Source: Ligustrum vulgare (lineage: Eukaryota > Streptophyta > Magnoliopsida > Lamiales > Oleaceae). From it: a stretch of 64,000 nt of DNA. The DNA lies in NCBI GenBank assembly GCA_963555705.1, contig OY743186.1, positions 37,001,241 to 37,065,240 of the forward strand. The letters are read 5' to 3'. The notes under the pieces were generated by a model that worked only from the letters and a program-made list of their open reading frames with translations, ran no database searches and was not told where the DNA came from. The number at the start of each line of letters is the position of its first letter. The first letter of the stretch is position 1. Below, in pieces: positions 10,615 through 23,176 of this stretch. The position numbers and the translations under genes were made by a program.

Positions 10615-11464
10615 TCCCTAAGTTTATCGGTCAAAACAATAATAATTAAAATAGTATATTGTAACCACTTATTCGATTAGCATACATGTCCCGAAAACTT
10701 TAATAAAAAATTTCGACGTTTTGGAATGCTAGTTTGAAATGACTTATTTTGACGAGTCGTAACTTTTGCTACGATTGATTGTATTTTATTCCGCCAATGA
10801 TGTGGGAAACTAGGTTGTGAGTATCTCAAATTGGTATTTTGAAAGTTTACTTTTGATAGTAGTAAGAGTCTCCAAAAATAAGACAAAAATAGCTAGTCTA
10901 ATTCAATTGTTATCAAGAGTCTGTTCGGCAAACTTTTTTTTGTTTATAGCATCAGAATTCAGTCACATGTCAAGTGCAATAATTCCAAACTTTTCTACAT
11001 TTAATTCCTAAATTACCCTCAGATTCTCTCCAATTTTGACTAAAATGTTTGAAAATGTGGAAAGATTACTAGGCGAAATTTGACTAAAAAACTTTTCAAC
11101 AAACAAAAATGTATGCTAACAAAAATATTGGTAGGGTAGAGGCCCTACCTTGCCCAAGCGTAGATCCACCCCTAGTTGTGAGTGGGTGACGGGTTGTGGA
11201 GGCAGTGGGGGGGTAGATATCTAGCGGGCGTTGCAAATGGTGCAGATAATCTGGTGGTACTATGGCAATGGTTGGTGGTTGCAATGCAGATAAAATGGTG
11301 ATGGACCAGTGGAGATAGTGGATAAAATGGTGTAGATTGACGGATCTGTGGAGGTAGTGGGTGATGGATCTCTGACGGCGGTTGCAAATGGTAGTGATAC
11401 TGGTGGTGTGGGCTGTGGTCGTGGTTGTATTGTTGGCAGTGGTTCGTTGATTGGTGGTTGTGGG
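10615..11464. other. Intergenic, GT-rich low-complexity section
   Basis: From about 11170 to 11464 the plus strand is a run of GGTGGT/GTGG-rich low-complexity DNA, and the short frames in it are composition artefacts. The remainder is AT-rich without recognised features. Confidence 0.4.
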
Positions 11465-13990
11465 TGTAACGATCCTAAAACTTTGACTTCCTTTATTATC
11501 CCTTATGACGTAATAAAAATGTTTTATAATTTATATAATTATTTTGAAATGAAAAGAAAGAAAAACATATTTTAAAGAAAGAAAAAAGAAAATATTAAAT
11601 AAAGAAAAGTTGCGTAAAAAATCTATTTAAGTGTCCATTTTCTCGAGATCTTTTCTAGCACTCCCGACCTCATTTGATTATATGTCATATATGTACGGGC
11701 AATTTCTCGGAGTGAATTTCGAGAATATGAAAACGGTTTGTTATTTGGACCAACGAATAACCCTCGGTGAATTTTTAAAGTTAAAACGGTAAAAATAGTT
11801 AACCCTAAAACTATTTTGATTGACCTATTTTGGAAGACTATAGCTTCATCCTCAGTTATCCATTTCTTGCGCCATAAATTGTACATTAAATTAATCCGTG
11901 AGTACTTCGAAACGGTATCAAGAAATCAAGATTTTGACTTCGTTTGATATCTCGAATATGAGATCAAAAATGGTTCCTTGAAGCTGAATTTTGTAAAAAT
12001 CTCAAGCATAAGGTGGCAATTCTATTTACACGGATGCACCTAGACTTTGTAGGCTTCATGAGTCATTCAATGGTATGAGGACAACTCCTACTTTGCATGG
12101 CTTCATTTTTCCACCGGTTGCTTGTAAAACTTTACACCTCCTACTTAGTTTGAAATGTAATTCTACACAGCCATGACTTACTTTTTCTTGTGCGGCCCTT
12201 TATCTCTATAAATAGCCAACAAATGAAAGGAAAATCACACACAAAAATAGAACTAAGAAATGTTAGAAAATAATGGTTTCTCTTTTCAAAATCCTAGCGT
12301 TCCAAAGTTATAACGCGGGTTTGATCTTTTGTTGGAATCAAGATAAATTAATATAATAACATATTCTTGATTATTCTAAATGATATTTTGCTCGGCCAAA
12401 TATAGTTAGAAATCTTGAAGAAGTCCCAAAAATCATACTCGAGAGTACTGGACCGACTGCATGTGTATCGATATATGTTTATGAGGTATCGATACATCAC
12501 TACGCAGAAAGTGCAGAACCTTATTTTAGGCATTTCTGGATTGAGGTGAGATGAATATGTTTAATTGTTTACTTGATTACGTGATCTCGTTATAATTTCA
12601 TACTTAATATGATATTGTTAATATTATCTTGATCTCGTTATAAGTCCAATATTATTATGATCGCGACGTTATTGTTGTAAGTATTTATGTAATCCTGTTA
12701 TAAGTATCCCCCATTTAATATGTGAATATCATTATTAACACTACCTTGACCTTCATATGTTTAACATAAAAAGATGATTAACTATATTATTATCACTATC
12801 TTGATATCAATATCATACTTGTAAACTATTAATATCATATATCGACACATAGAGATTTTAAGAAGTTCTTGCTCTCTTATATATCGATATATGTATCGAT
12901 ACATATGAATATGTATTGATACATGAGAGACTAAACCAGTATTATTTGGATGTTTAAAGGAATCCTTGTTCTTGTGATCTTAGACTTATTAACATAACGA
13001 AATTAATAATCTGATCTTGATAGATAATAATAAGTCATCTACTTGCTAAAAGATACAATACATGATTATATGAAATTTGATATAACTTGGATATTACTTT
13101 GATCTTGAATATAAGAAATAACTTGTCTATGTGAATATATGAAGTTGTCTTGATTTGGCTTGACTAGACTTGTACTCGATTACATAATCTTAATTTCTAT
13201 TTCGTGATATGCTTTTATTACGCATTGCATTAAAAGGATTTTCATATTTTTCCTTATACATTGCATACAAAGGAACTTTTTGCATTATAGTTATACTATA
13301 TTCCGCTTGTTAATACGTCTATGGCGTTTGTCTAGAATATGTGAATTTGACTTGATTTGAATATATGAAATTAACTTGACTGAACTGGATATAACTTGAA
13401 ATACATATAATCTAAATTAACTTGACTTGAGACTGAAATTGATTTGGATATATGGCTGGACGTGAATATATAACTCGACTTGAACTTGACGCAACGTGAA
13501 TATAAGGTTGATTGGTTTAATAAGTAAAGCTCGCACGAATCTTGAATATGTGAGGTTGGCTTGTCTACGTGCAATAGCACATGTGCACCATACTCCACTC
13601 ACTGAGCAAGTGCATGTTTATTTTACGACATACCTAATATTTCAGGTAATAATAGAAATGAAAAAGGAATTGGTACAGATCTTTAGATAACGAGACAGAT
13701 AGTTCTGCGCTAGGTGACGACATGTGAGTTGTGGACTCACTGAATAAGGTCTTGTGTTTTAACTGCCTAATTCGCTATTTTAGTATTACTATTTATCTAA
13801 AAGACTTTGAAGTCAAGATTTTATATTAAATGTTTTATCATTACTTTATTTTAAAATAAAGTGATTTTGAAATCTCAATCAAATGACGTCGTTTACGTCA
13901 CTGACTTATGAAAAGAAAATAAGAATATTTTCGCAATATATTTTATGCCCCACCTGTTGGCATTTGAATTTGAAAATAAATGAAAATTTT
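11465..13990 (+). mobile_element. Possible solo LTR or LTR remnant with TATA box
   Basis: The stretch starts TGTAACGATCC, similar to the first bases of many plant chromovirus LTRs. It contains a good promoter-like TATA box (CTCTATAAATAG at about 12205-12215) preceded by CT-rich DNA. Toward the end (about 13700-13760) it has GTGACGAC and GTGAGTTGTGG text often seen in such LTRs. No matching end, primer site or target duplication was found, so limits and identity are tentative. Repeated TATCGATA/GTATCGATAC motifs occur at about 12470-12500 and 12890-12930. Confidence 0.3.
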
Positions 13991-14029
13991 GATCGTACAT
14001 CACATTGGGGGTGGAGGTGCGGTTAAGAT

Positions 14030-14215
14030 TGATTATGACCATTAAATTCGTAATTTGTGACTAGTAACTAATATGAGACTGAAAAAATTGAGATCGTGAC
14101 TAAATTTGTATTTGTGACTCACAACGTTTTAACACGTGACAAATTAATTTGAAAATTTGTGACTTTTAAATTTAATTTTGTGACTGTGAACCATAAAATG
14201 TAAGTCATTGTGACC
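14030..14215. repeat. GTGAC-rich degenerate repeat
   Basis: The motif GTGAC recurs every 15-30 bases in an AT-rich background. The same kind of text occurs in reverse complement at about 50980-51185. It is probably two copies of one dispersed repeat in opposite orientation. No ends were identified. Confidence 0.45.
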
Positions 14216-15322
14216 TAACCTATTTAAATAATACAATATATTTAATTAATGAAACTCTACCATAGATGAACATTTTTAAGCCCCTTTTTGATATTTGTTA
14301 TTTTGGTAGAATGACTTTTTGAATAGTTAATTTAGAAGAATATGTGATTAAAGAAAAAAGGAAAAATTTTAAATTTTCCCACTGAATATCTTATTATGTA
14401 AATGTGAGGTTATAAATGAGTGCCGTAGAAAATTTATGATGAAGTTTCAAATAATAGTTGTCAACCGGGGGCTAAAACTTTGACGCGTCAAAGAGTAAGG
14501 AAGATGGTGAAGAACCAATATGTAACACTTATCACTCATGTTCTTAGTAATAAAACATAATATCCGGGACAATTAATATGAAATCGGAAACATAATAAAG
14601 GTATTGACTAGGTGCCTGTAAGAGAACTCCATTTCATCAACAATATCAAGTTCAAACTTTGGATGGTAGTTGACATTACGCCCTTCCATCTTTTCACAAA
14701 GCGGGATGCTTATGAACCCTCCACCGCGACAAACTGAAACTGCACGACCTTTGCGACAAATCTGTTATATTATACGTATTGTCCACTTTAGGAGAGCATA
14801 TGTCCTAATACCCCCACGACTTTTTGTCACGTTCCCCAGAATTCAAGTCCAAGACACGTCTTATATATAAGAAACTTAAGTAGAATCTCTCAAAGCGAAA
14901 AATATCTTTACATGAGCCATCACAGATTCACATAAAGCAGCAACCTCAGATAAATTAAAGCAAGCAATTGACAAGGTAATGAAGCATTGGGAATTGTTTA
15001 CTCAAACCTTGGAAAGATTATGCAATGTATGAACAAAGGTTATGTGAGTCCAGAAAGGAAACCTTCATAGTTTACATACCGTTCTTTTACACAATAATTA
15101 TAATTTATAAATCAATTTATAAACAACACAATTTTCCAAATCACTTTTTAACCACACATATTTTCTCTCTCCAATTTTCAACCACACATCTTACCTAGAA
15201 AACATAAAAAAAAATTGACAGCACAAGCCGCCGAATAGTCTGTAAGGGAAAGAGAATTTGTGCAACCAATCTCTCCAAGTCGATTAAAATCTTAAATGGA
15301 CAACTCTTGTAAAAAAACAACC
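14216..15322. other. 3' flank of the PYL gene with a MITE fragment
   Basis: No gene is supported here. At about 15120-15200 a reverse-complement fragment of the GGAGAGA-core MITE family (TCTCTCTCCAATTTTCAACC) lies about 120 bases beyond the PYL stop codon, close to or within the expected 3' UTR. Confidence 0.45.
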
Positions 15323-16437
15323 TTAAAGTGCCATTCTCTCTGAGACAACTGCCAAAGATTCGAGATTGCAGTTTATTACAGCATTCACGAAGTAGCACGT
15401 CTCATCTTGAGTATTCCCTTCAGGCACATCCACTACAAACGATTCGATAACCAGCGCTCCCGGTATCCCGTCAATTATCTCTGGATGGACAGTAATGACT
15501 GAAGAGTAATTCTGCAAGATCATCAAAATAAAAGAAAATAAATTTGGTTAAGGGACTTGAACAGCAAGAGAGGCTAAATTAAGATTGGCAACTTCAGCAA
15601 AAGCAAATGGTGAAGAATGAAAATCTCCTGCGGTACGTTCCACAAACAAACAAACAATGAATCATTCAAAGCCCATACCTTTAGGCGGTGATCACCACCA
15701 ACGATCTTGATGCCAAGAATGTGCTCCTGATCATCAAGCAGTTCCAGCATCTCCGTGCTGGTCGTGGCGGGGAGTCCCGACTTCACGTTCACCTCTCTAA
15801 CGCTCCCAATCTTAAAATCACCCCGCACAATGCACCTGCTAACAAAGGGCTTATACTTCTGAGGTTGATCGAATCTCCTCACTGCTGACCACACCTAAAA
15901 GAATATAAGTCCTCGGATATCACAACTTTTCAACCACACATTTATCAAAATCTACTATAAATATGATTTTCATCAGCAACAAACAGGTCTTAAGCTCTTT
16001 GAAGCGCATAAATAGGAATCAAGATATCTATATACAAGTTTTACAATACCCCAACAAACTTTATATTCAAAATCCTAGGAGTGCCCAGGCAAGACAGGGA
16101 CAAAAACTACTATTAAGGAAACAATTCATATTTTAACGGGGCACGCCACAAGTTGTCCAAAACCCCGTAACATCATAATGCATACAACTTCAAGAAGATA
16201 CCAGAAATGCCAAAATGCAGGAGGAAAGGCCAAAGCTCATATGGGGGGAAAAAACTGCAGATAAATAAAAACTAAAACCTATAAATACACAGAAATTTGG
16301 AAAAATAAAACACAATGTGAGAGAGAGAGAGAGGTTACAATATCAACAGGTGCTTTGATGTGCTTGACAACAGAGGAAGAACACTGATGATCCCTTGGCT
16401 GGTGCCTATGGTGTCTAATTATGTACTGTGCCTCCAT
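15323..16437 (-). CDS. PYL9: Abscisic acid receptor, PYR/PYL/RCAR family (PYL7-10 type)
   Basis: The protein binds abscisic acid and then inhibits clade-A PP2C phosphatases, starting ABA signalling in cytosol and nucleus. Three exons (16339-16437, 15679-15894, 15323-15511) join in phase 0 with GT-AG introns and give 167 residues. Visible family features are an N-terminus with RHHRHQPRDHQCSS, the ligand lysine in QKYKPF (residue 48), the gate SGLPA (72-76), a Glu in STE (81), and the latch HRL in GGDHRLK (102-104). The GGDHRL and VHPE pattern points to the monomeric PYL7-10 subclass; I cannot separate PYL9 from its sisters. The stop follows SERMAL, several residues earlier than usual, so the C-terminal tail is slightly short. 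A GA-rich run lies just inside intron 1. All key residues are intact. Confidence 0.93.
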
Positions 16438-16601
16438 ATTTTTCTTCTTCAAAGTAATATTATTTCGTAACTTTCAAAACCAAGAAAGAGAAATTCTAGG
16501 CGAAGCAAAACCAAAAATCTTGAAAATGAGATTGTTCGCTTGAAATTACAGTCCATAGCCTTTGACTTGGAAGAAATAAATAAAGATGCGGATTGCGGAG
16601 G

Positions 16602-16868
16602 GGGGGATTAGGGAAAGTTACAGTTGAAAGTCTCCAACCTATTGAAAGTGCAACAAGTAGATCCTCAACCTATTTATTTGACGACTACATTCTTCAACTA
16701 TTCTTTGTAGCACTTGAGTCCCCAATGGAAATTTTACCTTTATCTTTGATTAACAGCTCTAAATTTTCATTGAAATGACGATTTTAAAATTTAAATAAAC
16801 AAAAAATCTTCATGTACAATATATAAAAAGGAAAAATGGAGGAAAAACTTTTGTATAACTATTTTACT

Positions 16869-16928
<60 letters not shown>

Positions 16929-17168
16929 CTCAATATACCTTAGGCTTTATTTAATAACATTAATAATTCATTACATTAGTTTATTATATAACAATTTATA
17001 ATATATAATTCATATTATTATACTTTCTCATTTATTTAGTATTAAACTAATTTGTTATTTAATAATTTACAATGTTGTAATATAATTTCATATTATTATA
17101 CTTTTTCATTTATTTAAAATTAAGAAAAAAACTACTTCGTCTTCTAATGAATATTATTATGACTATAA
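16602..17168. other. AT-rich intergenic DNA with a (TA)n microsatellite
   Basis: A pure TA dinucleotide run of about 54 bases lies at 16870-16924. The text at 16607-16660 (TTAGGGAAAGTTACA...GTCTCCAACC) is repeated in inverted and diverged form at about 18965-19018. The two may be the worn termini of one Mutator-like element of about 2.4 kb, which is weakly supported. No gene was found. Confidence 0.45.
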
Positions 17169-17411
17169 GGGTGTTTTTGATAGGTAAAGTGGAAAAAGAA
17201 AATAAATTGAAATTCCTTGAAAAACATTTTCTCATCAAATTCATGAAAATTGGTTTGTCTTGTCTCGCTTTGTTTTCAAGACAAATAACCACTTTTTTAA
17301 TTAGGGTGAAAAATATTTTTCATACAATACTTTACAATCAAACATAGAAGGTGAAAATTTTGGTTGAAAAATATTTGTCTTTTCCTTTTCACCTACCTAT
17401 CAAACACACTC
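17169..17411. mobile_element. PIF/Harbinger-type MITE with TAA duplication
   Basis: The left end GGGTGTTTTTGATAGG and the right end CCTATCAAACACACTC form an inverted repeat with a few mismatches. TAA flanks both sides (17166-17168 and 17412-17414). The size (243 bp) and the three-base duplication fit a Tourist-like MITE. It encodes nothing. Confidence 0.8.
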
Positions 17412-17435
17412 TAATATATTAATATAATACTTAAA

Positions 17436-17930
17436 ATAATACATTCAAAATTTTAAAAATTGAATTATCTAATTAATTTCCATAGTTTATACTGTATGTA
17501 TTATGAATGTAAAAATCACGGACTTCAATAAAAAATATTACAATTTCATTAATCCGTAACTTTTGTTTTCAAGGTTACATGAAAAAAAAAGAATTTACTA
17601 TTTTTAATTTATATTTACATCTCTTTAATCTTTTTATTATTTGAGTATTCTTCTCAATAATTTTTCAAATTATGTGTTGATTTATAGTTGTAGTTTTATT
17701 TATATTTTTAAGAAGAAATAAATTATAGTTTTTATTTCGTCATTTAATAAATATTATTATGGTTATAAAATATTAAGTCCAAAATTTCAAAAAATTGGAT
17801 TGTCTACTCAAATTCCACAGTTTACAATTATATTAAGAATGTAAAAACAACACAGCCTTCAATCCAAAATGTTAAATTTCATTAATCAGTGACTTATTTT
17901 TATTGGTTATATGAAAAAAATATATAAAAA
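17436..17930. repeat. Diverged direct duplication, units about 150 bp
   Basis: Text at about 17436-17595 recurs at about 17779-17930 in the same order: AAAATTTTAAAAATTG against AAAATTTCAAAAAATTG, then GAATGTAAAAA, TTTCATTAAT and TACATGAAAAAAA/TATATGAAAAAAA. The spacing is about 343 bases. It is an old tandem duplication in AT-rich DNA. Confidence 0.6.
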
Positions 17931-20462
17931 ATTAATTATATACAATACGATACGATACAATTACTATGCACAATTTTTTCATATTTTTCTACAACTTATC
18001 ATAAATATTTTAAAAATCAATTTCGAGTTGTCTAATATTTTATAATATCGAATTATTTCTTGATACACGACATGATTTATTTATTAAGTTGACATTTAAA
18101 CATTAATTGTCCAATAAATATTTTGAGGAATTAAGTGAAAATTTTCAATAAAATATTATTTTTTTAAAAATATTGTCAATTGTCAATTGTCAATTTTTAC
18201 TTTAAAAAGATCAATTACCTCAACTAATTTAAAAAAAATCCTATATTACCTTTTTGATCTTTCAAAAAAATTATGCGTATCATTCATCTTATACTTAAGA
18301 CGTGCAAAACACGTGCTTATTATAACTATGTCCGTAATTGATAATTTTACTTGTACAATTGGATCGATTTATCATCAAATTTGTACAAATAGCATGGTCC
18401 ATTAGTAAAAGTAAAAAAATGTAGATTATTTATTAAAAGTTAGTCTGATTCGGTGAGGCGGGTGGATTCTTTTCCATTCTCTGAATAAGGGTTTTTCTTA
18501 GCTCAATTGTTCTAGAATCATTCACCGTGGTACAAAAATGAAGGGGGATTGTTGCTGACACCCAACAAAATTGTTATACGCTAATAATTTTTTACACTTA
18601 TATCCAAATTTGAGTGTTGAAGAAGTGTGGAACACTTTCAAATATACAACGTTTTCATTTCTTAATTTTTTTAATGTTTTCAGATCGAAACGATCATTGA
18701 CCCGGTCGAGGGACCCGGTCAAGGGTCAAATGTCGATCTGGGGTCGACTTAGACATTAATATAATATTAAGAAAATATTAAAATATAAAAGATTAAAAAA
18801 AATACACAAAACCCGAGTTTTACGGGGTCACCCGATTTTTGGCCCTGGTCTTGGGCTTTCAGGACGGCCAGGTCCGGATTTAAAAACCAATTTTTTTGTT
18901 CATTTCAATTATTTTAATTTGATTAATGTTAGAAGCAAGGGTAAAATAGTTGACAAAACTAAAAGATTAGGGACTTACACTGCCAAATATTAAGTTGGAG
19001 ACCCAGATGTAATTTCCCTTTATCTATATATATTAACCGTCGGCAGACTCCATACCGACAAGGCCGCAATTGGTTGACCACAAGCTTATACCTACTCTCA
19101 TTGGGCCCTAATTTCCTCTTTTATGCTGTTACTACATTAATAATTAATATTAGGGTAAATTGCACTTGGGTCCCAAATATTTAAAGGTCATGACGATAAG
19201 ATCTAAAACTTTAATTTCTAGCACACAGAGTCCCAAATTTGTCCGCTTGTTGACTCTGATTTTCCTTTGATTCGGAGCATTAGTTTGCTTAGGGACAATA
19301 TAACAATACACATTTCGCCTCCCGGGACATGGCTCAGTTGACAAATATTGAAGTGATCTAAAGTCTGCGTTGTTGACAGCCACATGATGGGGGGTTAGAA
19401 TCCCGACAAATGCTTTGTATTTGACCTTATTGTGGTGAAAATCAGTTGGCAAGCTTAAGACCTTGGCTAACTGAGACATATTGCGCAATTTATCTCTTTC
19501 ACAAGACTCTAGGAACAGGGTAGTGAGGTCCGTATAGGTTGCGATTCAGCATTTTTTTTTTTCACAATACACATTTCTTTCCTTTATTTAAGCACGAACA
19601 ACTCTGCTTTGGTCAATTTTGCACATCACTATTCCCTCACGTGATCAGTGATCAAATTTGACGTATTTCATCCAAATAGGCATGGACACAGACGTTTGAA
19701 AGATTTAGGACTTCGCATGGTAGAAACCAAAGGCTCAAAACTTCATCATAACAATCTTCAAATATCCGATCAATTACCTAAAGATATTATCTCTTTTACT
19801 TTTGTATACAGTCCTTGTTTGACGATTATTAAAATCATTTTTTAATAGATTTTGATAAAAGTTGATGAAATATGTGATTTAAAAATTGTCTCCTATTTCC
19901 CTCAAAAAAAAAAAGTCATGTATCCTTTAAACTATGTCGTTAAAATTAATTATTAACTTTAAATTTAGAATTTAATTCCCAGGGAAATAATGATGTCAAT
20001 GTCATTCTGATGTATTAAAAGATTTTAATTTTTTTTTCCTTAACCTTATTAAGGAACTAGTTTATTTGGACACGCAATTTGACCGTTATTGAAATTTAAA
20101 AAAAAAAATCGAGCAGCTCGGGCAGCAAGATACTCGAAATTGGGACGAAAATGTGAACATTGCTGCCCATTTGTTACCTTTTATATATAAGGGATATATA
20201 GACCCCGTGTGACTCTTATTTTTTCTAATTTTTTTCCTCATATTCATTTTAATCTTATATTCGCACAATAAAATATGTACATATAAATCTAAAATTTTTC
20301 CTCACTTTCTAATCATATATTCACAAAAACATTATTCAAAAAACATCTCCTTTTTTTTATTTATAATGTTCATCCGGGGCATAGTCAAATGATAGGATTT
20401 GGTTCAATTTGATTTTACTTTACAAGTCAAATGGATCGTTTATACAAATTCTTTTACAAATA
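17931..20462. other. AT-rich intergenic DNA
   Basis: No gene is supported. A short GC-richer patch at about 18690-18740 repeats ACCCGGTC. The text beginning TTAGGGTAAATTGCACTTGGG at about 19150 looks like a dispersed plant repeat; the frame read through it on the minus strand (19150-19488) has no recognisable domain. Confidence 0.4.
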
Positions 20463-20783
20463 CTAGGATCGACTCGTACGTTGTATGAGAACTGTTCTCA
20501 AGTTGAATTTATTAGCGTTATTTTAATGTAATTGTAATAAGAATTTGCGAAAATATGATGTATAAATGATAATAATTGATATAATGAAAAAAAATGAATT
20601 GATATAAACACTAAATTTTAACACTAAGAAAATGCATTTGTTCATTGCTAACTCCTTGTATCTTTCCATGGTTTTTCCTTAAATCAAGAAAGTTGAAGTT
20701 ATGAACATGCCATGGTTCAAGATACACAACAAAGGCACTTATTCTCATCATAGAAAGGACATAAGAAGAAAAAAAAAAGAATA

Positions 20784-21633
20784 TCACAAAAACATCAATA
20801 TTGAAAGAGGAAATGCATAGTATCTACCCTTTCTCTTGCCACCTTCCTGATCCACACACCTAGCTGTGCCATTGAATACTCTCAATATTGGAACAATGCC
20901 ATTGGATGTCCCATTCATTCCATGAATGCAACTTTCAGTAGCACGGATGTCATGAATAGAGAGACCAATTTTCCCAGCTAATTTGCTTATAACAACACGC
21001 TCTTCTAGAGTACCATAAACGCCCTTGATGCTTTCATGCATATCAAAAAACAGGTACTCAACTATAAGACATAAGAGAGAACTTATTAGTAATTCTCTCT
21101 TATTAGTAATGAATACACAAGTAAATAATCAAAACAATTAAGCATAAGTTCAACAAAAATGCAAGTGTTTAGTAGCAGCAAAAAAACATCATACTTGTGG
21201 TCTTGGTGTTCCAGCATTAAAAACGATAGGAGACACGTGTAAACCTACTAAGACAATAGATGATATGTTTTGATAGCTACATCCATAGCATCCTTGTAGA
21301 TCCCAATAGAAATCATCATGAACATGTGTTGAATATTTTGATCGCACTTTTCAATAAAACGAATCCATTGTCTGTATATCCATTTTATTTCATTTGCTAT
21401 TTCTGGGAAATTCAACTTTGAAGAATTATAAAATATATTATTTACAAAACTGTATAGAAACTTTAGTTTCAACTAAAGATATTCAACCATATTAATGCAG
21501 TAGAAAATTAATATCAAGTCCAATGTCCACTGAAAGGGGAAATACCTTCATTATTATCCCATAAACATCGTTAGCAATCAAATGAGTCTTTATTAGTGAC
21601 ATGTCACTCGCATTGCCGTACACGTCTTTAATC
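20784..21633 (-). pseudogene. RNR1: Ribonucleotide reductase large subunit (RNR1) gene fragment
   Basis: Ribonucleotide reductase makes deoxynucleotides. Here only part of its R1 gene survives, in the correct exon order on the minus strand. An 88-bp exon (21546-21633) has intact AG and GT borders and encodes IKDVYGNAS...LIANDVYGIIMK. At about 21248-21345 is QHMFMMISIGIYKDAMD...AIKTYHLLS followed by a stop, and at about 21195-21245 SPIVFNAGTPRPQ. An open stretch at 20784-21041 contains [28 protein letters not shown] and DQEGGKRKG. Introns are retained, so it was copied as DNA. Conserved glycines are replaced (AGGIG to AGKIG, RATGS to RATES, DQGGG to DQEGG) and catalytic C-terminal regions are absent. 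It is non-functional. Confidence 0.88.
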
Positions 21634-23176
21634 CTACAAAAACAACATATATCGAGACCACCTTAGAATCTTTTTACAGTTGTGAACCATAATCTAGATG
21701 CAGAAATGTATAAAGAGCAAATATGTGGTGGGGTTGTGTTTGTATGTAATTGTAAGAGTACTTTGAGTCTTAGAAAATGATTTATTTGTGTTCTTGTGGA
21801 ATTTTGAAATGACAATCCTCGCTACCAACAGTTCTGAAACGTGTATTGTGTAAATATATCTCAACAATCACCAACTATACTTGAAGCCCCAATATACAAA
21901 TGTAACCTGTCAAGCAAACTAAATTCATAATAGATCAAAGTCACGGAATTGTAACTTGTAACCAATTCACTATCTTCTTCTTTACTTAAGAATACATTAT
22001 TATAGAATAAAATAAGTAGCAACAAAGAGACACTGGGTTTAGGTTACATATTACTACATATAGTAAAGATATCAATAGCAGAGTTCTCAACTTTTGATGC
22101 ACGAATAATTAAGACTGAAATACAATCTAAAATGGTAAAAATATACCTTCCAATCTGAATGTTATAGGCCCTTCAACGAAGGTGTGACCTTTTCACTAAT
22201 ATCTTCACGTGGAAGGTCATCTGACCCACCAAAAGCCAAAGATGATGCATAATTTCAGCGACTTATTTGGAACTGTAGATATAAGTTGCATGTGATAATA
22301 CACAAACGATAAACATGAAAGCAGTAAATTTCATCAAGATTGATGTGCTAAATACTAAGTGATATACCTAAAAAGGAATTTTTTCGTAAACTGCATCAAG
22401 TGCACTTAAAAGAGCATGATTAACATTTGAGAAGAATGCCTTAATATTTGCAGAGGCAAAAATGTTTAGACCATATAAACATCTCTATCTCATATAAGAA
22501 GACATAGTTAAAAGTGGATGTCAATTGGAAAAACATATTTGTGCAAAACGCCAGTAAGTAGTATTGGAAGCAGGTAAAATGATGTAATTTAGCTTGAATA
22601 TCACTTTCTATGGTAATAAATGACGAACTTTACCCTTAAATTGTATGACCAGGTGCCCTCCGCTGCTTAAATTGTATAAAACGCAATTAATGGAGTAAGT
22701 ACTACACATATACAACAAAAATATACAACAAATGAACGTTGTTGAAGAATGAATACTCTATAAATAAGAAAACTCATTTGATTATTGATTCTTCTGTCCA
22801 TTTCTAATTTTACTTAACAATATTGTTATCTGTGAACATGGTCAAACATGAGGAGTGAATCTCAAAGCTGAAATAATCCTAAACAAAGAGCAGTAAAGAT
22901 ACATAAAATGTTTGGCTTCATAATAAATATACCTTACACCTTTTAAAAACCATCATTTAGCTTTATGGCATCCAAAATCTGAAAAAAAAAATAATAATAA
23001 AAAAAAACATATATACATCTGTTTAGTATAAAAAAAATAGTAAAAGAAACCCAAAAAACCTCAGTAAAGTAAAATAATTTTCATGAAAACCCAAAATCAA
23101 ATCTATGTAGTTATAAAGCTAATACCTACTTAGTAATATTATGAGAACCAAATGTGTCTGCAGCAATGAATAGGCA
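21634..23176. other. Helitron interior without recognised genes
   Basis: AT-rich DNA between the RNR1 fragment and the helicase. Further captured exons may be hidden here, but none was recognised by reading either strand. Confidence 0.35.

Noticed and set aside
11172..11575. Gly/Val-rich and His/Pro-rich open frames on both strands
   Set aside because: They are products of GTGG low-complexity DNA, with no domain or splice support.
19150..19488. 112-codon minus-strand frame
   Set aside because: It begins in a dispersed repeat (TTAGGGTAAATTGCAC), has no recognisable motif, and there is no splice or promoter support.
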